Of a DNA stretch of 64,000 nucleotides, positions 12,719 to 21,541 are shown piece by piece (the first letter of the stretch is position 1; the number at the start of each line of letters is the position of its first letter). The notes beneath the pieces are model-generated. The model worked only from the letters and a program-made list of their open reading frames with translations. It ran no database searches and had not been told where the DNA came from. Origin of the DNA: Actinomycetota bacterium (GTDB lineage Bacteria; Actinomycetota; Acidimicrobiia; Acidimicrobiales; AC-14); assembly GCA_005888325.1 (NCBI GenBank), contig VAWU01000062.1:43955-107954 (forward strand). Reading direction: 5' to 3'. Both the position numbers and the translations under genes were made by a program.

Positions 12719-13869
12719 CAGCGGTTCCTCTCTCGCTCCTGGCGCAGGTCGAACGCCACCTTGACCGCACCCCTCCGCCCTGCGGCGGTGGCGTGGTCGA
12801 TGGCCTCTCTGAAGCGCTCGAGCGGGTAGACGGCGGAGACGAGCCGCTCCAGCCCGGCCTCCTGCACGAGATCGAAGGCGAGGTCGAAGGTGCGGCGCCC
12901 GATGTCGACCTCGGTGCCGTAGGCGTAGGCCCCGACCAGCATGACCTGACGTTGCCACAGTGGCGTGAGGTCGAGGTTGACCCGACCGGGCATGCCCACG
13001 AGCACGATGGTGCCCGCGGGACGGACCACCGCGAGCGCTTCGGTGATCGTCGCCTCGCTGCCGACGCAGTCGACGACGACGTCGGCCCCACCGGTCAGGC
13101 CGGTGTCGAGGGCCATCGAGCCCGTCGCCCGCCGCACGGCGCGACGCAGCTCGGCGGGCTCGACGACGGTGTCGGCACCCAACTCGCGCGCCAGCCGCCG
13201 TTGCTCGGGGTGCTTCGCGGCGGCGATGAGGCGGCCCGGCAGCGCGTGGGTGCGGAGCGCGGCGATCGTGCAGAGACCGAGCGTGCCCGCGCCGATGACG
13301 GCGACGGTGTCGCCGGTGACGCCGGGCGCGACCGCGGCGTGGATCGCGCACGCCGCGGGCTCGACCATCACCGCGGCCTCATCGCTCATCCCGTCGGGGA
13401 CGCGGTGCAGCTGGCTCTCGTGGGCGACGAGCGCGGTGCTCCAACCTCCGCCGGTGTCGGTGCAGAAGCCCGTCTGCAGACCGGGCTGCAGGTGGCCGAA
13501 GGCGAGACGCTCGCATCGATCGGTGGCGCCCTCGGAACAGGCTTCGCAGGGTGGGTCGATGCCGCGGGCCGCGCAGGCCAGCACGGGCTCGACGACGACA
13601 CGGGTGCCGTCGTCGAGGTCGCCCACGATCTCGTGCCCGGGCACGAACGGGAACGACACGATGGGCTCGAACCACCGGGACGAACGTCCCTCCACCGTCG
13701 CCAGGTCGGAACCGCAGATACCTGCCAGACGGGGCCGCACCCGCCGCCAGTCCGGCCCGGGGAGCGGGGGCTCCTCCGCGTCGCGCGTGAACGCGAGCGG
13801 CCCCGCCTTCCAGGCGACGCGCGCCGCGGCCAGGCGCGGCAGCGACCGTTCGAAGACGAGCGCCTTCAC
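12718..13869 (-). CDS. Zinc-dependent alcohol dehydrogenase, MDR superfamily
   Basis: A 383-residue NAD(P)-dependent dehydrogenase. Catalytic-zinc residues are in place: Cys52 in GICGSD, the His-Glu pair in PGHEIVGD, and a later Glu in VEPAACAIHAA. A cysteine cluster PCEACSEGATDRC supplies most of a structural zinc site. The Rossmann motif is VIGAGTLGLC. The GTG start at 13869 has GGAGGGCGGG just before it. The gene lies between an SDR-HAD fusion (37-base gap) and the LarA-like gene (ATGA overlap), so it probably oxidises or reduces an alcohol or aldehyde made by its neighbours; a fatty alcohol/aldehyde or a 2-hydroxyacid derivative is a reasonable guess only. Confidence 0.85.
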   Translation of the reverse strand: MKALVFERSLPRLAAARVAWKAGPLAFTRDAEEPPLPGPDWRRVRPRLAGICGSDLATVEGRSSRWFEPIVSFPFVPGHEIVGDLDDGTRVVVEPVLACAARGIDPPCEACSEGATDRCERLAFGHLQPGLQTGFCTDTGGGWSTALVAHESQLHRVPDGMSDEAAVMVEPAACAIHAAVAPGVTGDTVAVIGAGTLGLCTIAALRTHALPGRLIAAAKHPEQRRLARELGADTVVEPAELRRAVRRATGSMALDTGLTGGADVVVDCVGSEATITEALAVVRPAGTIVLVGMPGRVNLDLTPLWQRQVMLVGAYAYGTEVDIGRRTFDLAFDLVQEAGLERLVSAVYPLERFREAIDHATAAGRRGAVKVAFDLRQERERNR

Positions 13870-13906
13870 CCCGCCCTCCCGAAGGATGAGGGGGAGACGA
13901 GCGGCG

Positions 13907-16216
13907 TCATGCGCGCGGCCCGATGGGCAACGGCGCCCGTCGTGCGCCAGGCGCCTTCGCCCAGTGCTCGACGTGCCAACCTCGCTTGCGCGCGATGGCG
14001 GCCAGCTTGGTCTCGGGGTTGACCGCGACGGGATGGCCGACGGCCTCGAGCATCGGCAGGTCGCTGGCCGAGTCCGCGTAGGCGACCGACTCGACGAGCG
14101 ACAGGCCCTCTGCGTCCGCGTACTCGGCCATCACCAGCGCGCGCGCCTCCCCGGTCGGTGGCGCGGTCTCGAGCTCGCCCGTGAGCCGGCCGTTGTGGCG
14201 CCCGAGGCTCGCGCACACGACGTCGTCGAACAGCGGGCGCAGCGGCGCGACGACGAAGTCGAGGGCGCCGGTGATGAGCACGGTCCGGTGGCCCAAGCGG
14301 CGATGCTCGCGGACCCGCCGGATGCCCGCCGGGAACGACTTCATGAGGAGCAGGTCGCTGAACAGCTCCCATGCGTCATGCTCGAGCCGCGCCGCGGGCG
14401 CGCCGTCGTAGCGCCGGTAGAAGTGGCGCAGGAAGTCCCCCCGGTCACGGCGGTCGAGCTTCAGCAACGAGGGCGCCTCCCTGAGCATGCGCGCGGTGAA
14501 CCGGGCCCGCTCGTCGTCGGGCAGGTGACGGGTCGCGAGCCACGCGTACGACTCGACCACGTTGGACGCGATCAACGTGTTCTCGAGGTCGAACGCGGCC
14601 ATGTGCCGGTCGGGGGAGAGCACGGCGCGCCGACCGCGCTCGTGGCGCGACAGGCCCTCGCGCGCCACTCCCGTGGTGCGCACCCGGGCGTGGTGCACGA
14701 CCGACGGAAGGTGGATGTCGGTCACGTAGTGGGTCCAGTCGATGGCGCTCGTGTCGAACGGGAACGTGGCCCGATCGGCAGGGTCGAGCGTCGACCAGAG
14801 CGCCTGCAGGCGCGTGTCGTCGAACACGGCCTCCGTCTCCGCGTACGCGCCGTAGAGCTCGACGTAGCCGAGGGCGCGCTCGGCCTGACCCTTGCGCTCC
14901 TCGAGCTGGGCGGACAGGTCGGCCCGCTTCCCCCGCACGGGAAGTGAGGTCAGCACCCGCTCGGCGGTGTTCAGCGCGCGCAGGCTGCGCTGGAGCTGGC
15001 CCTGCACGCGTCCCCGGCCCGGGAACGTCCACTTGCGGACGACGATGGGCTGGCCGTCGTTGTCGTAGAGCGGGTGCTCGGTGAAGTAGTCGTGCACGAG
15101 GTCGACGAGACGGCGGTAGCGCAGCGGGTTGCGGTTGCCGGTCGCCGCCTGGAACACGGTGGGCCCCTCGGGCGAGGGCCCCGCGGCCCCGACCGCGATG
15201 ACGGCCGCCACCACGTAGTCGACGGGGATGACGTCGACGATGCCCTCGGGCAGGCCGGGGAACTCCCGCAGCAGGCCGCGCGCGTAGGAGATGATCACGG
15301 GCTCGGCCATGCGGAAGCCGCGGATCCAGCCCGGGTACGGCTCCGCCAGCGCCGACTCGATGATCGAGGGCCGCACGATCGTCACCGGCACATCGCCCCG
15401 CGATTCGAGCAGCGCCCGCTCGCCCAACGACTTGGTGTAGGCGTACGCGTCGGGCCAGCCGAGGGCAGAGGCGCGCGCTCGACCGGCTTCAACCATACGG
15501 TCGACCACCCACTGCTCGCGCCTCCGCTCGGCCTTGGTGGCCAGCAGCGGCGTGCCCGCCGCGCCCAGCTCGTGGCGTGCGGCGCGGGAGAACCGGGCGA
15601 GGTGCGCGGGCCGCCGGCTCTCCGCGTCGAAGTCGGCGCGCGCCCGGCGGGCCGCTTCAACCTCGGCGCGCCAGGAGACATCGGTGCTGAACGGCGTCTC
15701 GCTCAGCGGCGCCTCCGGCGCCCGGCCCCGGCGTGCGCCCGCAACGTACGCCGTCGAGATGGCGACGAGGTGCGCGCTCGAACCGAGCTCCTGCAATGCA
15801 GCGGCCATGCGTGTCGGCCCGAGCAGGTTGACCTCGACCGCGGTGTCGAGAGGCGAGTCGAAGCTGACGCTCGCGGCGGAGTGGATGACGGTGTCACAGC
15901 CTCCGAGCTGCGCGCGACCCTCGTCGTCGAGGCCCAGCCCGTCGACGGCGACGTCGGCCGCGACCACGTGGAGGCGGCGGGCGATCTCGTCCTCGAAGGC
16001 GGCGCCCCACTCGTCACGGAGGCGCGAGAACGCGTCGTTGCGCACGATCTCGCGCCGGGCGCGATCCGCAGCGGAGGCCCGGCGACCGGGGCGGACGAGG
16101 ATCACGACCTCGCAGCCGGGCACGGTCCGCAGCAGGCGCTCGACGACGGCCGTGCCGAGGAAGCCGGTGGCGCCGGTCACGGCGATCCGCTGGCCGCCCA
16201 GGGCCTCGTCGATCAC
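13907..16216 (-). CDS. Fusion of fatty-acyl-reductase-like SDR and HAD-IB phosphatase-like domain
   Basis: A 769-residue two-domain protein. Residues 8-500 are an extended SDR of the male-sterility/fatty acyl-CoA reductase type: NAD(P) motif GATGFLG (15-21), IHSAASVSF, STAYVAG, and catalytic Tyr258/Lys262 (YAYTK). Residues about 538-760 are a HAD-IB domain: motif I is DLENTL (Asp543, Glu545), motif II LITGAL, motif IV YADSASDLPML. The usual second aspartate of motif I (DxD) is glutamate here, which may alter phosphatase activity. Family knowledge suggests reduction of an acyl thioester plus action on a phosphoester. GTG at 16216 is the only sensible start; the ribosome binding site is weak. 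It is the first gene of the operon and faces a TetR gene across 23 bases. Confidence 0.85.
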   Translation of the reverse strand: MIDEALGGQRIAVTGATGFLGTAVVERLLRTVPGCEVVILVRPGRRASAADRARREIVRNDAFSRLRDEWGAAFEDEIARRLHVVAADVAVDGLGLDDEGRAQLGGCDTVIHSAASVSFDSPLDTAVEVNLLGPTRMAAALQELGSSAHLVAISTAYVAGARRGRAPEAPLSETPFSTDVSWRAEVEAARRARADFDAESRRPAHLARFSRAARHELGAAGTPLLATKAERRREQWVVDRMVEAGRARASALGWPDAYAYTKSLGERALLESRGDVPVTIVRPSIIESALAEPYPGWIRGFRMAEPVIISYARGLLREFPGLPEGIVDVIPVDYVVAAVIAVGAAGPSPEGPTVFQAATGNRNPLRYRRLVDLVHDYFTEHPLYDNDGQPIVVRKWTFPGRGRVQGQLQRSLRALNTAERVLTSLPVRGKRADLSAQLEERKGQAERALGYVELYGAYAETEAVFDDTRLQALWSTLDPADRATFPFDTSAIDWTHYVTDIHLPSVVHHARVRTTGVAREGLSRHERGRRAVLSPDRHMAAFDLENTLIASNVVESYAWLATRHLPDDERARFTARMLREAPSLLKLDRRDRGDFLRHFYRRYDGAPAARLEHDAWELFSDLLLMKSFPAGIRRVREHRRLGHRTVLITGALDFVVAPLRPLFDDVVCASLGRHNGRLTGELETAPPTGEARALVMAEYADAEGLSLVESVAYADSASDLPMLEAVGHPVAVNPETKLAAIARKRGWHVEHWAKAPGARRAPLPIGPRA

Positions 16217-16226
16217 CCCTCTTCTC

Positions 16227-16238
16227 TACCATCTGGTA
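16227..16238. promoter_or_regulatory. Palindromic TetR operator between divergent starts
   Basis: TACCA-TC-TGGTA is a perfect 5+5 palindrome lying within the 23 bases that separate the start codons of the SDR-HAD gene and the tetR gene. TACCAnnTGGTA-type sites are common for TetR repressors. Because it overlaps both 5' ends, a bound repressor would block both genes, giving autoregulation. The assignment of this site to the adjacent regulator is inference from position. Confidence 0.7.
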
Positions 16239-16239
16239 A

Positions 16240-16836
16240 GTGAGAACGCCCGACCGGATCCTCGACGCCGCGCTCTCGTCGTTCGGCACCCGGGGCTACG
16301 AGGCCACCTCGCTCGACGATCTCGCCGCCGGCCTCGGCGTTCGCAAGCAGACGATCCTGTACCACTTCTCGTCCAAGCCCGCGCTCCTCGACGCGGTGAT
16401 CGACCGCTCCGGTGCCGAGCTGGCGGCCGCGCTCGAGCACTCGCTCGCCCGGGCCGGGCCGGGATGGGAACGGGTGGAGGCGATCGTGCGATCGGTGTTC
16501 CGGCTCGCCGCCCGCCGCCCCGAGCTGCTCGGGCTCGTGCGCGAGGTCGGCCGGCTGGGCCCACCCGCCGCCACCCGCCTCACCGAGGCCCTCGACCCGC
16601 TGGTGACCCGGGCGACCGAGTTCCTCGACGCCGAGATGGAGGCCGGCAACGTGCGCCGCCACGACTCCCGGCTGCTGCTGCTCACGGCCTACTCGGCCGT
16701 GATCGGCGTGGCGACGGAGGTCGACGTGCTGCGCGCGCTCGGGGTGGAGCCGACGGCCCGCTCGCTGCTGCAGCGGCGTAAGCAGCTGCTCGAGTTCCTC
16801 CGCTCCGCGCTCCTTGTCTCACCGCCCGGTGCGTAG
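16240..16836 (+). CDS. TetR family transcriptional regulator
   Basis: A 198-residue repressor-type regulator. Residues 3-48 form the TetR helix-turn-helix (ILDAALSSFGTRGYEATSLDDLAAGLGVRKQTILYHF). The rest is the all-helical ligand pocket and dimer domain, without a recognisable signature for its effector. The GTG at 16240 immediately follows the palindromic operator, so the mRNA would be almost leaderless. Its divergence from the SDR-HAD/ADH/LarA-like/PlsC operon makes that operon its probable target, and a fatty acyl-CoA or a lipid intermediate its probable ligand (inference). Confidence 0.9.
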   Translation: MRTPDRILDAALSSFGTRGYEATSLDDLAAGLGVRKQTILYHFSSKPALLDAVIDRSGAELAAALEHSLARAGPGWERVEAIVRSVFRLAARRPELLGLVREVGRLGPPAATRLTEALDPLVTRATEFLDAEMEAGNVRRHDSRLLLLTAYSAVIGVATEVDVLRALGVEPTARSLLQRRKQLLEFLRSALLVSPPGA

Positions 16837-16851
16837 CCGCCCCGGCGGCCG

Positions 16852-17430
16852 CTACCAGCCGGCGAACATCACCGTCGTGTTGTCCGGTGCCGCACAGGTG
16901 CTGTTCGACAGGTACTGCGTGCCCGGTGGGGTCGCCGACGAATCGCGCAGCCAGTAGCACTTGCCTGCGGCGCTGCGCGACCCCACGACCACCGTGTCGT
17001 CGGGGTTCGCAACGCTGAACGTCTTCACGTACACGATGCTGCCGGTGGTCAACGCGGCAGCCGTCGTGACGTACGTGAGCGAAGGCTCGGTGGCGGTGAG
17101 GTCCACCACGGTGTCGGTGTACTTCGCTTGATCGCTGTAATAGGTCCTCTCGACGACCAGCCCGTTCCGGGCGTGCGCCTGGGCCGACCGGTTCTGGGCG
17201 AGGTTGCGGACCTCGGAGAAGGTCGACCCAGCCATCGCGATCAGGATCCCCAGGATGAGCACCACGACCATCAGCTCGACGAGGGTGAACCCGTCCTCGG
17301 CCGGCCCGCGGTCGCGGAGGGTCGCGCTGCCGGTCGGGCGCGCGAGGCGGCATCGGGACCGCGACCTGAGCGGGGGCGGCCGTCGTCGACCCCGTCCCTT
17401 GCCCGGCAGATGGCTGGTCGGATCGTTCAG
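16852..17430 (-). CDS. Type IV prepilin-like protein, start codon unresolved
   Basis: The certain part is a class III prepilin signature, G-FTLVELMVVVLILGILIAM, where cleavage would follow the Gly encoded at 17290-17292 and the pilin helix begins with Phe. Glu5 of the mature protein is present. A pilin-like globular domain follows, with Cys pairs near KCYWLRD and NSTCAAP. No ATG, GTG or TTG lies in frame between the last upstream stop and the ATG at 17271, which is inside the pilin helix. The CTG at 17430, preceded by AGGGGAG at a good distance, would give a 192-residue product with a long leader of about 45 residues. Otherwise a one-base indel has separated the true start (ATGCCG near 17350, another frame). 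No pilus assembly genes are nearby. Confidence 0.65.
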   Translation of the reverse strand: MNDPTSHLPGKGRGRRRPPPLRSRSRCRLARPTGSATLRDRGPAEDGFTLVELMVVVLILGILIAMAGSTFSEVRNLAQNRSAQAHARNGLVVERTYYSDQAKYTDTVVDLTATEPSLTYVTTAAALTTGSIVYVKTFSVANPDDTVVVGSRSAAGKCYWLRDSSATPPGTQYLSNSTCAAPDNTTVMFAGW

Positions 17431-17562
17431 CGGGGACTCCCCTGAAGCTGTCGGCTGGCCCCCCGCGCGACGGTGGACTGATCGAGAGGTCGGCAGTTCG
17501 AGCCCGCCGATTGAGCGCCGTGCCCATGAAGTGCTGCCGGTCGAGGGCGGTCAGGCAGCCAT

Positions 17563-18876
17563 TCAGGCGGGGCCGGGTCCACCCGCCTTGACCAGGTCGG
17601 CGTACCAGGCGAGCACCAGCGCCACCGCCGCGCCGAAGAGCACGACCGCCGTGATCGACGTGTGGGTGGCGACCGCCCCCGCGGCGAGGACGCCGATGGG
17701 CACCGTGCCGCCGAAGGCCATGATCCAGAGCGCCATCACCCGGCCGCGCAGGTGGTCGGCGAGGTTCTCCTGCAGCACGGTGGACAGCGATGTCACCACT
17801 GCGAAGTAGGCGATGCCGAGCAGGATGGCGACCGGGTACGCGAGCGCAGCCGACCGAACGAGGGCGAAGCACGCGAGCAGCACCGAGAACGCAACGAAGC
17901 CGAGCCGCACGATGCGCGCCTTGGAACGGCCCGCGAGGAGCGTGCCGATCGACACCGCACCCAGGGCCGCGCCCAACCCGAACCCGGCATAGAGCAGCCC
18001 GTAGCCGAGGCTCCGGGGTCGCATGCCGAGGTTGTCCGCCGCGAGCGCGGGCATGAGCCCGACGAACGCGAGCGAGAACAGCGACATCGTCGCCATGGTG
18101 GTGAGGATGCGTCGCACGAGCGGGTCGTGCCGGACCACTCGGAACCCGGCCAGCAGGCGCCCCCTTCCTTCCTCCGAGGCGTCGCGGGCCCGGCGGGGGA
18201 ACGGCGTGACCCAGATCGCCGCCACCGCGAAGAGGTAGGTGAGCGCGTTGGCGGCGAAGACGGGCGCGGCGCCGAACGCGGGGTAGAGGACACCGCCGAT
18301 GGCGGGACCGATCACACGCGATGCGTTCATCTGCACCGATTGGAGCGACACGGCGCCGGCCAGATCGGGCCGGGGGACGAGGGTCGGCAGGACGGCCGAG
18401 AGCGCCGGCGCGCTCAGCGCGTTGGCGACGCCGATGGCGAGCACGCACGCCACGAGCGCGACGCGCGACGGGTGGTCGGCTGCGGCCAGGCCCGCGAGCA
18501 CGAATGAGAGAACCAGCTGGGCCAGTTGCATGGCGACGAGCAGGCGCCGGCGGTCGACGATGTCCGCGAGCGCGCCTCCCAGGGTGGCGAGGAAGAGGAG
18601 TGGTCCGAGCTGCGCGAAGAAGAGCACCCCGACGAACGTGGTCGAGCGGGTGAGCTCGTAGCCGAAGGCGGCGAGGATGACGTTCTGCATCCACGTCCCG
18701 ACGTTGGAGGCGAACGTGCCGCCCCACACGACCCGAAACGGGCGATGGGCGAGGGCGGCACGCGCGGTGCCGCGCGTGTACGGGACGTCGCCATCGACCA
18801 GCGCGTCGGTGGCGTCCTCCCGCTGCGGCTCGCGGGCGCGGGCGCTCAACCGGCGTGCGGTGCGACGCTCGCTCAA
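17563..18876 (-). CDS. MFS transporter (MFS_3 / EntS-like)
   Basis: An integral membrane exporter of 437 residues with about ten to twelve hydrophobic helices (for example RLLVAMQLAQLVLSFVLAGLA, FSLAFVGLMPALA, ITAVVLFGAAVALVLAWYA). The early motif FRVVWGGTFASNVGTWMQNVILAAFGYELT is typical of the MFS_3 group that includes the enterobactin exporter EntS. The TTG at 18876 is chosen because it forms a TTGA overlap with the stop of the flavoenzyme gene and no better in-frame start exists. The gene ends the leftward run that begins with the CurA-like reductase, so its substrate may be a lipid-related metabolite, but nothing shows which. Confidence 0.85.
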   Translation of the reverse strand: MSERRTARRLSARAREPQREDATDALVDGDVPYTRGTARAALAHRPFRVVWGGTFASNVGTWMQNVILAAFGYELTRSTTFVGVLFFAQLGPLLFLATLGGALADIVDRRRLLVAMQLAQLVLSFVLAGLAAADHPSRVALVACVLAIGVANALSAPALSAVLPTLVPRPDLAGAVSLQSVQMNASRVIGPAIGGVLYPAFGAAPVFAANALTYLFAVAAIWVTPFPRRARDASEEGRGRLLAGFRVVRHDPLVRRILTTMATMSLFSLAFVGLMPALAADNLGMRPRSLGYGLLYAGFGLGAALGAVSIGTLLAGRSKARIVRLGFVAFSVLLACFALVRSAALAYPVAILLGIAYFAVVTSLSTVLQENLADHLRGRVMALWIMAFGGTVPIGVLAAGAVATHTSITAVVLFGAAVALVLAWYADLVKAGGPGPA

Positions 18877-20462
18877 GGATCGACGAGCACGCCCGGGTTG
18901 AGGATGCCGGCGGGGTCGAGGGCGCGCTTGGCCGCGCGCAGTGCACCCGCGAACGCATCCGGGCGCTGGCGGTCGTACCAGGGTCGGTGGTCGCGACCCA
19001 CCGCGTGATGGTGGGTGATCGTGCCACCGTTGGCGATGACCGCCTCGGCGGCCGCGGCCTTGATGTCGGCCCATTGCTCGAGCTCCGCGCCCCGTCGCCC
19101 CGGCGCGAGCACGGTGAAGTAGGGCGCGGGCCCGTCGGGATAGACGTGGGTGAAGCGGCAGGTCACGAACCCGCCGCCGCAGATCTCCTGCAGCGCCTTC
19201 TCGACCGATTCGACGACACCCGCATGCAGCGTGTCGAAGCCGCTCCAGGTGCAGGCGGTCTCGAAGGTCTCCGCGATGCACGCCATCGCCACCATCGCGT
19301 CACGTCCGTAGGGCGCGCGGAGAAACGACCCGCGCCACGCACCGGCGGCGCCTTCGGTCGACGAGGAGCGGATGCGCTCGGGCACGGTGCCGCCGTGATC
19401 CGCGCAGCAGGCGACGGCGCGCTCGATCCACGCGTCCAGCGGGTGGTCCGCCGACTCGAAGCCCACCACCAGCAGGGCGGACCCGTCGGTGACACCGGCC
19501 GAGGTGGCGGCCTCGCCGGCGTCGAGCAACCGGCAGTTGGTAGGGAAGAGACCGGCCTGGGCCACGGCCCGCGTGGCGGCCACGCCCGCGGCGAAGGTCG
19601 GGAAGCGGACGCCGGCCGATGCCTTGAACGTGGGGCGGTCCTGCACCCGCATCCAGGCTTCGGTGATGACGCCGAGGATGCCTTCGGAGCCCAGGAACAG
19701 GCGATCGGGCGAGGGCCCCGCGCCCGAGCCGGGCAGCCGGCGCGACTCGCTGATCCCCGTGGGCGTCACGACCCGGATCGACTCCACCAGGTCGTCGATG
19801 TGCGTGTAGAGCGTGGCGTAGTGGCCGCCCGAGCGCGTCGCCAGCCAACCCCCGAGGGTGGAGAACTCGAACGACTGCGGGAAGTGGCGGAGCGTGAGGC
19901 CGTGCGGGCGCAGCTGGTCCTCGAGCACCGGGCCCAGCGCGCCGGCCTGGATGCGCGCCGCGCGCGAGACCCGGTCGATCTCGACGACACGGTCGAGCCG
20001 CGTGAGGTCGATCGACACCACGCCCCCGAAGTCGTCGCCCACATCGCACTCCACGCCGCCGACCACCGACGACCCGCCGCCATAGGGGATGGCGGCGACA
20101 CGCGCGTCCGCGCACCAGTCGAGCAACGCCACCACGTCGCGCTCGTCGCGCGGGAACGCCACGAGGTCGGGCGGGTTGGGAAGATCGCCGCGAAACGCGC
20201 GCACGACGTCGCGGTACGACTTGCCGTACGTGTGGCCGGCGCGGTCGTAGGGGACGGACGAGCACAGCTCGGCCAGCGCAGTCGGCGGCGACACACGCGG
20301 CGCGCGCAGGGCGATGTCGGTCAGCGTGGGCGGAGGGCGCACGTCGAGGTCGTCGACACCGAAGCGGCTGGCCACTGCCGCAGCCAGGTTGGCGACCTGC
20401 TGAGGTGCGAGCGCCTCGTGCTCCCACCCCCAACCCCACCAGGATCGCCGGCCCGCGCTCAG
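18873..20462 (-). CDS. FAD-binding oxidase, alkyl-dihydroxyacetonephosphate-synthase-like
   Basis: A flavoenzyme of about 529 residues resembling bacterial AGPS, which swaps an acyl for an alkyl chain on dihydroxyacetone phosphate to make the ether bond of ether lipids. Visible are the N-terminal WWGWGWE motif, the FAD loop PYGGGSSVVGG (126-136), RSGGHYATLYTHIDDL, GSEGILGVITEAWMRV, and near the C-terminus THHHAVGRDHRPWYD with the triple His typical of AGPS. The family motif WWGWG must be included, and the only start before it is CTG at 20462, overlapping the upstream stop as CTGA. AGPS normally needs DHAP acyltransferase, which is not recognised here; a related lipid or D-lactate-type oxidase is the alternative. 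Confidence 0.82.
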   Translation of the reverse strand: MSAGRRSWWGWGWEHEALAPQQVANLAAAVASRFGVDDLDVRPPPTLTDIALRAPRVSPPTALAELCSSVPYDRAGHTYGKSYRDVVRAFRGDLPNPPDLVAFPRDERDVVALLDWCADARVAAIPYGGGSSVVGGVECDVGDDFGGVVSIDLTRLDRVVEIDRVSRAARIQAGALGPVLEDQLRPHGLTLRHFPQSFEFSTLGGWLATRSGGHYATLYTHIDDLVESIRVVTPTGISESRRLPGSGAGPSPDRLFLGSEGILGVITEAWMRVQDRPTFKASAGVRFPTFAAGVAATRAVAQAGLFPTNCRLLDAGEAATSAGVTDGSALLVVGFESADHPLDAWIERAVACCADHGGTVPERIRSSSTEGAAGAWRGSFLRAPYGRDAMVAMACIAETFETACTWSGFDTLHAGVVESVEKALQEICGGGFVTCRFTHVYPDGPAPYFTVLAPGRRGAELEQWADIKAAAAEAVIANGGTITHHHAVGRDHRPWYDRQRPDAFAGALRAAKRALDPAGILNPGVLVDP

Positions 20463-21475
20463 GGCTCCTCGCTCACCTGGACGATGACCTTGCCGGTGTT
20501 GGCTCCGGTGAACAGGCGGTTCAGCGCGCCGGGCGCGTTCTCGAGCCCGGCGATGACGTCCTCGGCGTGCTGGATCTTGCCGTCGACCACCCAGCTCGCC
20601 ATCTGCAGCTGGGCTTCGGGGAAGCGCGACACGTAGTCGAGCACGAGGAAGCCCTCCATCCGGGCCCGCTTGATGACCAGCTGCACGTAGTTCGACGGAC
20701 CAGGCGGTGGCTCGGGCGAGTTGTACATCGAGATGGCGCCGCAGAGCACCACGCGCGCTCCGAGGTTGATCCGCTCGAGCACGGCCTGGAGGATCTCGCC
20801 ACCGACGTTGTCGAAGAAGACGTCGACACCGTCGGGGCACGTCGCACGCAGGCGGGCGGCGACGTCGTCGGTGCGGTAGTTGATGCATGCGTCGAAGCCC
20901 AGCTTGTTCGTGACCCACGCGCACTTCTCGTCGGTGCCCGCGATGCCGACGACACGGCAACCGTTGATCTTGGCGATCTGGCCGGCGACGGAGCCGGTGG
21001 CGCCGGCCGCGCCCGACACGACCACGGTCTGGCCCTCCTGTGGGCGCCCGACGTCGAGCACACCGAAGTAGGCGGTCATCCCCGTCACCCCGTAGACGCT
21101 CAGTGCGTCGAGCAGGGGGATGCCCGGTGGGAGCACGGTCATCGCGCGCGCACCCCCGTCGGCCACCGCGTACTCCTGCCATCCGGTCAATCCGAAGACG
21201 AGATCGCCTGCGGTGTATCCGGGGTTCCGCGACTCGACCACCTCGCCGATGCCTCCGCCGCGGATCACCTCGCCCAACCGGATCGCAGGGAAGTAGGTGT
21301 CCGCCTCGTTCATCCACCCGCGGATGGTCGGGTCGATCGAGAGGTAGACCACCCGCACGAGCGCCTCGCCGTCGCCGATGGCCGGCACCTCGGCCTGCTC
21401 GAGCCGGAAGCACGAGTCGTCCGCCATCCCCACCGGGCGGGCGGCCAGCACCAGCTGGCGGTTCTTCACGGCCAT
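20459..21475 (-). CDS. NADP-dependent oxidoreductase, CurA / leukotriene B4 dehydrogenase-like
   Basis: A 338-residue MDR-family reductase without zinc ligands. It has the family's N-terminal RQLVLAARPVG, the motif LSIDPTIRGWM, the AAGATGSVAGQIAK NADPH-binding glycine loop, FDNVGGEIL, and the ending TGANTGKVIVQV. Such enzymes reduce the double bond of enones and enals (curcumin, prostaglandin, alkenals). The ATG at 21475 with GAGGTAC upstream is preferred over the ATG at 21508, because a perfect operator palindrome occupies 21492-21507. The gene heads a run with the AGPS-like and MFS genes, and faces a tetR gene. Confidence 0.88.
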   Translation of the reverse strand: MAVKNRQLVLAARPVGMADDSCFRLEQAEVPAIGDGEALVRVVYLSIDPTIRGWMNEADTYFPAIRLGEVIRGGGIGEVVESRNPGYTAGDLVFGLTGWQEYAVADGGARAMTVLPPGIPLLDALSVYGVTGMTAYFGVLDVGRPQEGQTVVVSGAAGATGSVAGQIAKINGCRVVGIAGTDEKCAWVTNKLGFDACINYRTDDVAARLRATCPDGVDVFFDNVGGEILQAVLERINLGARVVLCGAISMYNSPEPPPGPSNYVQLVIKRARMEGFLVLDYVSRFPEAQLQMASWVVDGKIQHAEDVIAGLENAPGALNRLFTGANTGKVIVQVSEEP

Positions 21476-21491
21476 GCCGGACGGTACCTCT

Positions 21492-21507
21492 TGACAGATG
21501 CCTGTCA
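21492..21507. promoter_or_regulatory. Perfect TetR-type operator TGACAG-ATGC-CTGTCA
   Basis: A 6+6 inverted repeat with a four-base spacer (TGACAG at 21492-21497, CTGTCA at 21502-21507). It lies between the CurA-like gene and the divergent tetR gene, 17 bases before the chosen start of the former. A second partial match, ACAGTGTCAGT, sits at about 21524-21534 close to the tetR start. TGACAnnnnnTGTCA-like sites are classic TetR targets, so autoregulation and repression of the leftward run are likely. Confidence 0.72.
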
Positions 21508-21541
21508 TCGTGCGAGTCTCCGAACAGTGTCAGTTATACCG

